Origin: Paraburkholderia sacchari
GTDB taxonomy: Bacteria; Pseudomonadota; Gammaproteobacteria; Burkholderiales; Burkholderiaceae
Reading direction: 5' to 3'
NCBI RefSeq assembly: GCF_000785435.2
Contig: NZ_JTDB02000002.1
Span: 510,543 to 574,542, forward strand
Length of the DNA stretch: 64,000 nucleotides
Part shown: in pieces, positions 57,354 through 64,000 of the stretch
Numbering within the stretch: the stretch's first letter is position 1
Layout of the letters: each line of letters opens with the position of its first letter
Notes under the pieces: generated by a model
The model's database searches: none
Told to the model about the DNA's origin: nothing
Seen by the model: only the letters and a program-made list of their open reading frames with translations
Position numbers and translations under genes: made by a program

Positions 57354-59236
57354 CAGAGATCGTTGACCTGAAAGCGCTTGAGCGTCTTCAGGAGTGTGTC
57401 GTTGTCGGGTTCGAGCTTGCGCGCCTCGCGCCAGGCTTGTCGCGCACCGTCCTGGTCGCCGTTCTTCCACAGCACCTCGCCGAGGTGCGCGCCGATCTCG
57501 GCGTTCGGCTGCAGGCTGTAGGCCTTGCGCAATAGCTTGATGGCGTCGGCATTGTCGCCCATGCGGTACTTCACCCAGCCCACGCTGTCCATGATGAACG
57601 CGTCGTCAGGGGCGAGCGACGAAGCTTTTTCGACCAGCTTGTCCGCTTCCGGCAGGCGCTGGTTGCGGTCCGCGAGCGAATAGCCGAGCGCGTTGTAGGC
57701 CTGCGGGTTGTCGGGCTGCGTCTTGATCAGCTTGCGCAACTGCGCTTCCATGACTTCGAAGTGACCGGTCTTTTCCGCGGCCATGGCGTAGTCATAGGTG
57801 AGATCGGGGTCGTCCGGGAAGTTGGCGGTAGCCTTGGCGAGACGCGCTTCCGCTTCGGGATAGCGCTTCGCGTCGAACAGGATAGCTGCGTCTGTACGCG
57901 CGATCAGCGCCTGGTCGCGCGGGTCGTCGGACTGGATGCTCGCGAGCTGGCGGCGCGCTTCGTCGATCTTGCCCTGCTTGTCGAGCATCTGCGCGCGCGT
58001 AATCTGTGCGGGCACGTATTGCTGGCTGTTGGGCTGAATTTTGTTGAGCCACTGCTGCGCACCCGCGTCGTCCTTTTGCTCGGCGGCGAGCTGCGCGAGA
58101 TAGATGTAGCCCTGGCCCGGGTCCGCGCCCGGCGTCTTTTCTGCCACCTGCGTGTACTGCACCAGATATTGCCTGGCCTCGTCGTACTTCTTCTGCTGCA
58201 CGTCGATGAGCGAGAGCGCCATCAGTGGCATCAGGTCCGTCGAATTGGCCTTGTGCAGGAACTCGAACTGTTTTTTCGCGTCCTCGAGGCGGTCCGATGC
58301 GAGGTAGGTTTGCGCGAGCGCAAGACGTCCTTCACGCGACTTCGGATTCTGCCGAACATATTTTTCGATCGACGCGATGCCTTCCTGGCGCTCTTCCGGG
58401 CCCATCTGCGCGAGCATCAGCGCGGCGGGCAGGTAGTCGGGCTTGATGGATAGCGCCTGTTCGAACGACTTGCGCGCGGCCGGCACGTCGTCGACGAGCA
58501 GTTGCTGGCGGCCGAGAGCGAGCTGCGCCTCGGGACGGTTCATGTCGTCCTTGAGCAGCGTTTTGAGCACTTCGAGGCCGCCGGCGCGATTCGGGCCGCG
58601 CGAGAGCAGCAACTGCAGCGAAAGCAGTGCCTGGCCGCGGCTGTCCGCCGGCACGCGGGCCAATTCGCGCGCGAGCAATGGCTGCGCCTCGGCGGGCCTG
58701 CCGGAAAGCACGAGCAGCGAGGCGTCGAGCTGCGCCGCACGCTCCGAATCCGGCGCGTACTGTTGCCAGAGCTGCACGGCGGTGAGCGCGTCGGTGGGGC
58801 TTTGCGCCGCGAGCGCGATTTCCGTCGCGCGCTGCGCCATGCGCGGGTCGTGCGTGTCGCGGGCGAGTGCGAGATAAGTCTGATAGGCCGGCGCCGGCTG
58901 ATTGCGCTGCAGCGCGATTTCAGCGGCAAGCACCTGGAAGACGATCTGGCTCGATAGCGCGACGCCCGGCAGGTCCTTCTTTTCGTCGGGCGAAGCGGGC
59001 CCGAACACATCCGGCATGGTGACGGAAGTGTCGTCCGAGGTGGGGGCCTGATCCTGCGCGTACGCGCTCGACGTGGTCAACGCCCACGCTGCGAGCACCG
59101 CTGCGCCGATCAGGCGCCGGGGACCCGGCACGCGTAGTTGACGCGCTTCGCGCAGACGCGGCGCTGCCGCCCTGGAGCCCGCTTTGAAGCCCCGCAGCGA
59201 GCGCTTCGCAAACAGCTTTACGAAAGACAGTTCCAT
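57353..59236 (-). CDS. TPR-repeat protein with signal sequence
   Basis: 627-residue tetratricopeptide-repeat protein. The N-terminus has an Arg-rich lead-in and a probable signal helix ([20 protein letters not shown]) ending near residue 60, then about 15 TPR-like helix pairs over the rest, for example [20 protein letters not shown] and [19 protein letters not shown]. Found upstream of lolB in many proteobacteria. Likely periplasmic scaffold; function unknown. Start at 59236 ([11 protein letters not shown]); 59347 is an unlikely longer start. Confidence 0.85.
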   Translation of the reverse strand: MELSFVKLFAKRSLRGFKAGSRAAAPRLREARQLRVPGPRRLIGAAVLAAWALTTSSAYAQDQAPTSDDTSVTMPDVFGPASPDEKKDLPGVALSSQIVFQVLAAEIALQRNQPAPAYQTYLALARDTHDPRMAQRATEIALAAQSPTDALTAVQLWQQYAPDSERAAQLDASLLVLSGRPAEAQPLLARELARVPADSRGQALLSLQLLLSRGPNRAGGLEVLKTLLKDDMNRPEAQLALGRQQLLVDDVPAARKSFEQALSIKPDYLPAALMLAQMGPEERQEGIASIEKYVRQNPKSREGRLALAQTYLASDRLEDAKKQFEFLHKANSTDLMPLMALSLIDVQQKKYDEARQYLVQYTQVAEKTPGADPGQGYIYLAQLAAEQKDDAGAQQWLNKIQPNSQQYVPAQITRAQMLDKQGKIDEARRQLASIQSDDPRDQALIARTDAAILFDAKRYPEAEARLAKATANFPDDPDLTYDYAMAAEKTGHFEVMEAQLRKLIKTQPDNPQAYNALGYSLADRNQRLPEADKLVEKASSLAPDDAFIMDSVGWVKYRMGDNADAIKLLRKAYSLQPNAEIGAHLGEVLWKNGDQDGARQAWREARKLEPDNDTLLKTLKRFQVNDL

Positions 59237-59261
59237 GGAATTCCGTCGAATGTTTCGGTCG

Positions 59262-59283
59262 ATTGTAACGCGCTGGATACAAT
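59262..59283. promoter_or_regulatory. Back-to-back -10 elements between the TPR gene and mutM
   Basis: TACAAT at 59278-59283 (plus) and TACAAT on the minus strand at 59262-59267 face away from each other, in the divergent intergenic region. -35 matches are poor for both. Confidence 0.35.
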
Positions 59284-59368
59284 ACGCGCACAACGGCGAC
59301 GCAAGTTGCAGACCAGCCCGGTTACGTTCGCCGGATTGTTCCGGCACAACCTTCCACCCCTTTTAGAC

Positions 59369-60199
59369 ATGCCAGAACTGCCAGAAGTTGAAGTGACCCG
59401 CAGGGGCATCGAGCCGTGGGTAGCGGGCCGCCGCGTCGAGCGCGTCGAGGTGCGCAATCCGGCCCTGCGCTGGCCCGTGCCGGCCGCGCTCGCGCGCACG
59501 CTGCGCGGGCGCACGATTCGTTCCGTGGGCCGGCGTGGCAAGTACTTGCTGTTCGAGGTCGACGAGGGCTGGTTCATCGTCCATCTTGGCATGACCGGCA
59601 CGCTGCGCGTGTTACGCAATCTTCCAAAGCCGCCGGCCGCGGAGAAGCACGATCACGTCGACTGGTTCTTCGACGACTTCACACTGCGTTTTCGCGACCC
59701 GCGCCGCTTCGGCGCCGTGCTCTGGCATCCGCGCGAGGCGGGCGACGTGCTTGGCCATCCGCTCCTCGCGAACCTCGGCATCGAGCCGTTTACGCCTGCA
59801 TTTTCGGGCGCGCTGCTGTTTCGCGAGACGCGCGGCCGCAAGGTGTCCGTCAAGCAGGCGCTGCTCGCAGGCGACATCGTGGTCGGCGTCGGCAATATCT
59901 ACGCATCGGAAAGTCTGTTTCGCGCGGGCATCCGGCCGACCACGGCAGCGGGCCGCGTCTCGCTCGCGCGCTACGAGCTGCTCGCGGACGCCGTGCGCGC
60001 CGTGCTGGCCTCGGCAATCGAGAAGGGCGGCAGCACGCTGCGCGATTTTGTCGGCAGCAATGGCGAAAGCGGTTACTTTCAGCTCGAATACTTCGTTTAT
60101 GACCGCGCGGGCCAGCCCTGCCGCGTGTGCGGCACGGCGATCAAACAGATCGTGCAGGGCCAGCGGTCCACTTATTTCTGTCCGCGCTGTCAGCGCTGA
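59369..60199 (+). CDS. mutM: Formamidopyrimidine-DNA glycosylase
   Basis: 276-residue bifunctional glycosylase/AP lyase removing 8-oxoguanine. PELPEVE at the N-terminus supplies the catalytic proline (after Met removal) and glutamate; the C-terminal zinc finger [20 protein letters not shown] ends CPRCQR. ATG at 59369. mutY follows within 30 nt, so two parts of the GO repair system are adjacent. Confidence 0.96.
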   Translation: MPELPEVEVTRRGIEPWVAGRRVERVEVRNPALRWPVPAALARTLRGRTIRSVGRRGKYLLFEVDEGWFIVHLGMTGTLRVLRNLPKPPAAEKHDHVDWFFDDFTLRFRDPRRFGAVLWHPREAGDVLGHPLLANLGIEPFTPAFSGALLFRETRGRKVSVKQALLAGDIVVGVGNIYASESLFRAGIRPTTAAGRVSLARYELLADAVRAVLASAIEKGGSTLRDFVGSNGESGYFQLEYFVYDRAGQPCRVCGTAIKQIVQGQRSTYFCPRCQR

Positions 60200-60226
60200 T
60201 TGCAAGCCCTTCCTGCAAGTTCTTCC

Positions 60227-61351
60227 ATGTATCTTTCATCCGCTTCTACCGAAAAGCCCGCTCCAGGCACGTATCCGGACGACCTGCTCGCGAGTTTCGC
60301 GCCGCGCCTGATAGCCTGGCAACGCGAACACGGCCGCCACGATCTGCCATGGCAGAACACGCGCGACCCTTATCGCATCTGGCTGTCGGAAATCATGCTG
60401 CAGCAGACACAGGTTTCCACGGTGATTCCGTATTACGCGCGCTTTCTCGAACGGTTTCCCACGGTCGAGGCGCTTGCGGCCGCGCCCATCGACGACGTGA
60501 TGGCGTTGTGGGCCGGGCTCGGCTACTACTCGCGTGCGCGCAATCTGTATCGATGCGCTCAGGTGGTCGCGCAGGAGCACGGCGGCCGGTTTCCATCGAC
60601 GGTCGAAGGGCTCGCCGATTTGCCCGGCATCGGCCGCTCGACGGCGGCGGCGATCGCGTCGTTCGCGTTCGGCGCGCGCGCGACGATTCTCGACGGCAAC
60701 GTGAAGCGTGTGCTGGCGCGGGTGTTCGGCGTGGAAGGCTTTCCCGGCGAAAAGCGCGTGGAGAACGCAATGTGGACGCTTGCCGAATCGCTCGTGCCGG
60801 GCGCCGATGCCAGCGACGCTGACGTCAGCGCCTACACGCAAGGGCTGATGGATCTTGGCGCGACGCTGTGCACGCGCGGCAAGCCCGATTGCGAGCGCTG
60901 CCCTTTTGCGGGCGATTGCGTGGCGAAGACGACGGGCCGCCAGCGCCAGTTGCCCGCTGCGCGTCCGAAAAAGGCCGTGCCAACGCGCCGCACGTGGATG
61001 CTCGTGCTGCTGCTCGACGGCGACGCGGTGATGCTGGAGAAGCGCCCGCCCATGGGCATCTGGGGCGGTCTTTGGAGCTTGCCCGAAGCCGCCGGCGAAG
61101 CGGCGCTGGCCGATCGCGCGCTAATGTTCGGCGCGAGCGCGAAGGCTGCGCCGCTCGCGTCACTCACGCATACGTTCACGCACTTCAAGCTCGACATCGA
61201 GCCGCGCATGATCGAGCTGGAACGCAAGGGCGCCGCGCTCGCGGCGAATGAGGCTGAAACGGTGTGGGTCTCGCTGCGCGAGATCGACGCGTACGGTGTG
61301 CCCGCGCCGGTGCGCAAGCTGCTCGACGGCCTGCGCGGTTCGTTGATCTGA
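60227..61351 (+). CDS. mutY: A/G-specific adenine glycosylase
   Basis: 374-residue glycosylase that removes adenine paired with 8-oxoguanine. Catalytic Glu in SEIMLQQTQVSTV, HhH DLPGIGRSTAAAI, catalytic Asp in ILDGNVKRVLAR, 4Fe-4S ligands CTRGKPDCERCPFAGDC, and a C-terminal NUDIX-like domain (MGIWGGLWSLPEA) for 8-oxoG recognition. ATG at 60227 preferred; a TTG at 60200 is in frame. Confidence 0.95.
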   Translation: MYLSSASTEKPAPGTYPDDLLASFAPRLIAWQREHGRHDLPWQNTRDPYRIWLSEIMLQQTQVSTVIPYYARFLERFPTVEALAAAPIDDVMALWAGLGYYSRARNLYRCAQVVAQEHGGRFPSTVEGLADLPGIGRSTAAAIASFAFGARATILDGNVKRVLARVFGVEGFPGEKRVENAMWTLAESLVPGADASDADVSAYTQGLMDLGATLCTRGKPDCERCPFAGDCVAKTTGRQRQLPAARPKKAVPTRRTWMLVLLLDGDAVMLEKRPPMGIWGGLWSLPEAAGEAALADRALMFGASAKAAPLASLTHTFTHFKLDIEPRMIELERKGAALAANEAETVWVSLREIDAYGVPAPVRKLLDGLRGSLI

Positions 61352-61373
61352 GAAAAAACGCAGGCAGTGAGCG

Positions 61374-62012
61374 CTACAGCAACTGATGCTGCTGCATGTA
61401 GTGATGCACGACGTCGATGCGCGCACCGGCGTCGTTAAGCTCCATCAGCTTCTGCCGCGCGCGCAATGCGATCGGCAGGACCTCCGCGAGCCGGTTGGAA
61501 ACCCACGACGGATCGTCGAAGCGGAACGGCTCCGCGAACGGCAAGCTCGCCGCATCGCGCTCGCGGATCGTCGCGATGATGCGCTCCAGCACCTCCGCGC
61601 ACGCGCCGAAGCGCGCTAGATGCTCCGCGCCTTCGAGCGGAATGTCCTCGGGTAGCGGCTCGGCCATGCCCACCAGCAAGCCGTCGGCTTGCGCGCGATG
61701 CGAGAGCAGCCGGAAGCGCCGTGTGCCGTGCGCGCGAATGTGCAGCATGCCGAACGTTTCGACATCGCACTGCTCGATTTCGGCGAGACAGCCCACGCTT
61801 TCGGGCACTGCGGCGACTTCGTCGGGTTGCGCGACCTCGGCGCCGCTCTTGATCAGACATACGCCGAACGGCGTTTTCTCGCGCAGACATTCGCGCGCCA
61901 TGTCCAGATAGCGCGCTTCGAAGATCTTCAGCGGCAACAAGCCGCCGGGGAAGAGCACCGTATGCAGCGGAAAGAGCGGCAAATCGGCGAGCACGGCAGG
62001 AGAAGAGGACAT
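61374..62012 (-). CDS. LON peptidase substrate-binding domain protein
   Basis: 212-residue protein consisting of the LON N-terminal (substrate-binding) domain without ATPase or protease parts: LPLFPLHTVLFPGGLLPLKI, ARYLDMARECLREKTPFGV, and GTRRFRLLSHRAQADG. Function of stand-alone LAN domains is unknown. Start at 62012 has AGAGGAC-like context; the longer ORF to 62243 overlaps rapZ and is spurious. Just downstream of rapZ. Confidence 0.9.
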   Translation of the reverse strand: MSSSPAVLADLPLFPLHTVLFPGGLLPLKIFEARYLDMARECLREKTPFGVCLIKSGAEVAQPDEVAAVPESVGCLAEIEQCDVETFGMLHIRAHGTRRFRLLSHRAQADGLLVGMAEPLPEDIPLEGAEHLARFGACAEVLERIIATIRERDAASLPFAEPFRFDDPSWVSNRLAEVLPIALRARQKLMELNDAGARIDVVHHYMQQHQLL

Positions 62013-62053
62013 GGCGCAACGCTTTCGGTTAAGGGCCGCGCGACGCGGCCGCG

Positions 62054-62947
62054 TTAGGCGATCAGCCGGGACGATTCTCCGACGTCGAGTGGCGCGTCGC
62101 GATGACGCACGATGACGTTCGACTCGCCGGCAAAGCGTGTGGCGAGCGTCTGGGCAATGTAGACCGAGCGATGCTGGCCGCCGGTGCAGCCGATCGCGAC
62201 GGTCAGGTAGCTGCGGTTGTCGTCGCGGAAATGCGGCAGCCATTTCGCGACGAACGCGTAGATATCGTCGATCATTTCATGGACGGCCGGCTGCGCGTTC
62301 AAAAACTCGATCACGGGCGCATCGAGCCCAGTGAGCGGCCGCAGGCGAGCGTCGTAATGCGGGTTCGGCAGCGTGCGCACGTCGAACACGAGGTCTGCGT
62401 CCAGCGGCACGCCGCGCTTGAAGCCGAACGATTCGAAGGTGAGCATCAGCGAGCCGCGCCCGCCCTCGACGAATACCTTGATCCACTGGCGCAGCGCGTT
62501 GGCGCTCAGGTTGCTCGTGTCGACCTGATGGCCGAATTCGGCAAGATTGGCGACCAGTTCGCGCTCGTGCTCGATGGCCTCTTCCAGCGACTTGAGCATG
62601 CCGACGTTGGCGTCATGCGCGACGGACCCGGAAAGCGGATGGCGGCGCCGCGTCTCCGAAAAGCGCTGGATGAGCGATTGCGTGCTCGCATTGAGGAACA
62701 GCACGCGCACATCATGCGTGCGTGCGAGGTCGCGGATCATTTCCGGCATGTCCTCGAACGAGGAACTCGAGCGCGCGTCGATCGCAACCGCGAGACGCTC
62801 GTAGCCGTCTGCGGCGAGATATTGGGCAAGCTGCGGCAGAAAGCGCGGAGGCAGATTGTCGACGCAGAAATAGCCGACGTCTTCGAGCGCATTCAGCGCC
62901 ACTGACTTGCCGGAGCCCGAAATGCCGGTGATCAGGATGATACGCAT
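62054..62947 (-). CDS. rapZ: RNase adapter protein RapZ
   Basis: 297-residue P-loop protein. Walker A GISGSGKS (residues 8-15), [13 protein letters not shown], and the C-terminal RNA-binding region with [15 protein letters not shown]. In enterobacteria RapZ senses glucosamine-6-P and steers RNase E to the GlmZ sRNA; that pathway may not be identical here. Next to hprK, as in many betaproteobacteria. Confidence 0.95.
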   Translation of the reverse strand: MRIILITGISGSGKSVALNALEDVGYFCVDNLPPRFLPQLAQYLAADGYERLAVAIDARSSSSFEDMPEMIRDLARTHDVRVLFLNASTQSLIQRFSETRRRHPLSGSVAHDANVGMLKSLEEAIEHERELVANLAEFGHQVDTSNLSANALRQWIKVFVEGGRGSLMLTFESFGFKRGVPLDADLVFDVRTLPNPHYDARLRPLTGLDAPVIEFLNAQPAVHEMIDDIYAFVAKWLPHFRDDNRSYLTVAIGCTGGQHRSVYIAQTLATRFAGESNVIVRHRDAPLDVGESSRLIA

Positions 62948-63049
62948 GAGAAAGAGGATGAACCCGATTGGGTCATCATAGCATTCGATCTATGCGCCGG
63001 TGATGACGCTGCGGCGCACAGATCGCGCGTCATGGGCGCGCGTGCCGAG

Positions 63050-64000
63050 TCAGATCAGCTTGCCGGGGAACTGGCTGTCCGGATCCTGCATGGCCAGACG
63101 CTGGCGGTCCATGAAGTCGCGCAGGGTGTCGATGCCACGCAATTGCAGGATGGTGTTGCGCACGGCGGCCTCGACAAGCACTGCGAGGTTGCGCCCAGCC
63201 GCCACCTGGATCGTGACTTTGCTGATGGGCAGGCCGAGCACGTCCACGGTCTGGCTTTCGAGCGGCAGACGCTGGAATTCGCCGTCGGGCCGGCGCACCA
63301 GTTGCACGATGAGCTTGAGCTTCATCTTCCGGCGCACTGCGGTTTCGCCGAAGATCGTCTTGATGTCGAGCAGACCCAGGCCGCGCACCTCGAGCAGGTT
63401 CTGCAGGAGCGGCGGGCAGCGGCCCTCGACGAAATCGGGGCCGAGGCGCACGAAGTCCACGGCGTCGTCGGCTACGAGGCCGTGGCCGCGGCTGATGAGT
63501 TCGAGGCCGAGTTCGCTCTTGCCGAGGCCCGAGTCGCCGGTCAGCAGCACGCCCATGCCGAGAATGTCGAGGAACACGCCATGCAACGTCGCGCGCGGCG
63601 CCAGGATGCGCGACATATAGAGGCGCAGGCTGTCGATCACCGTGGCCGCCGACATGGGCGTGGTGAAGAGCGGCGTGGAGGAGCGCGTGCAGCGCAGCAC
63701 CAGTTCGGGTGGCGCGGTCATGCCGTCGGCGACCACGAGGAACGGCGGTTCGAGCGCGATGAGCTCGGCCATGTGGCGCGAGCGGTCTTCGTCGGTCTGG
63801 CGCTGGTAGTAATGGATCTCGGCGTCGCCGAGCACCTGGATGCGGTTCGGGTGGATCAGGTTCAGGTGGCCGACGAGGTCTGCGCTAGCCGTAGCCGTTG
63901 CCACCGTCTCGGCTGAAAAGCCGCGTTCCCAGCCTTCGTGCCCCGTCAGCCAGCTAAGCTTCAGCGTGGTGGCGTTGTCGTCGAAGATGCTTTGGGCGTT
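63050..64000 (-). CDS. hprK: HPr kinase/phosphorylase (partial, N-terminus off the right edge)
   Basis: Bifunctional enzyme that phosphorylates HPr on Ser46 and removes that phosphate. 316 codons are in the window; the frame stays open to the edge ([10 protein letters not shown] near the end), so only a few N-terminal residues are missing. Walker [20 protein letters not shown] and the HprK signature [16 protein letters not shown] are intact. It can act on the HPr (Ser46) at 6422-6691. An internal GTG at 63904 is not the true start. Confidence 0.95.
   Translation of the reverse strand, partial: NAQSIFDDNATTLKLSWLTGHEGWERGFSAETVATATASADLVGHLNLIHPNRIQVLGDAEIHYYQRQTDEDRSRHMAELIALEPPFLVVADGMTAPPELVLRCTRSSTPLFTTPMSAATVIDSLRLYMSRILAPRATLHGVFLDILGMGVLLTGDSGLGKSELGLELISRGHGLVADDAVDFVRLGPDFVEGRCPPLLQNLLEVRGLGLLDIKTIFGETAVRRKMKLKLIVQLVRRPDGEFQRLPLESQTVDVLGLPISKVTIQVAAGRNLAVLVEAAVRNTILQLRGIDTLRDFMDRQRLAMQDPDSQFPGKLI

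Overview
The window is a high-GC, gene-dense, largely syntenic piece of a betaproteobacterial main chromosome, most like Burkholderia/Paraburkholderia. The assignment rests on gene order (glnK-amtB-gshA-gshB-PTS; nagR-nagA-nagB2-ptsP-nagE; prs-rplY-pth beside tRNA-Gln, ispE and lolB; rapZ-hprK), on the betaproteobacterial form of glutamate-cysteine ligase, and on the protein sequences. I see no insertion sequence, prophage, integrase, CRISPR array or rRNA. Nearly everything is core metabolism, so the interesting material is regulatory or architectural rather than an obvious new system.

Layout. 1-8.7 kb: start of ubiK (minus, cut by the left edge); sigma-54-type promoter with glnK-amtB; gshA-gshB (glutathione); a mannose-type EIIA, HPr and enzyme I (a PTS phosphorelay with no adjacent permease). 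8.7-12.2 kb (minus): gpmA, ctpA-type protease, moeB/thiF-type E1-like protein. 12.5-15.5 kb (plus): rhodanese, glutaredoxin 3, secB, gpsA, macro-domain protein. 15.5-17 kb (minus): trmL, comF. 17.1-29.2 kb (plus): bioC-like methyltransferase, DUF2244, then the complete aa3 cytochrome c oxidase cluster (coxB, ctaD, small protein, ctaG, DUF2970, ctaE, SURF1, SCO-like protein, ctaA, ctaB, sco) with one small membrane gene on the opposite strand. 29.4 kb: MetQ-type binding protein.

30.6-38.2 kb (plus): N-acetylglucosamine regulon, with a GntR regulator, nagA, SIS deaminase, a fused EIIA-HPr-EI protein and NagE. 38.2-41.5 kb (minus): cytochrome bd oxidase cydP-cydA-cydB-cydX. 41.7-42.6 kb: rpoH (minus) under a perfect CIRCE operator. 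43.2-48.6 kb: NTF2-like gene, leuA with a long leader, ybiB, then a fumarylacetoacetase-type hydrolase and maleylacetoacetate isomerase. 48.7-51.8 kb: ftsY facing away from rsmD-coaD-ferredoxin. 51.9-59.2 kb (minus): hisC, pth, rplY, prs, tRNA-Gln, ispE, lolB, TPR protein. 59.4-61.4 kb (plus): mutM and mutY (8-oxoguanine repair). 61.4-64 kb (minus): LON-domain protein, rapZ, and hprK, which runs off the right edge.

How the genes connect. PTS proteins recur: EIIA-Man/HPr/EI at 6-8.7 kb, a dedicated GlcNAc phosphorelay at 33.6-38.2 kb, and HPr kinase/phosphorylase plus RapZ at the right end, so carbohydrate signalling is well represented. Both terminal oxidases (aa3 and bd) are present with their assembly factors or small subunits. 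The most follow-up-worthy signals are the CIRCE box over the rpoH promoter, a perfect hairpin ending exactly at the PTS EIIA start codon, the long leuA leader with a small upstream ORF, the coxB-cytochrome c-OmpA fusion, the NagE second EIIB domain without its cysteine, and a 30-bp palindrome found upstream of two unrelated genes.
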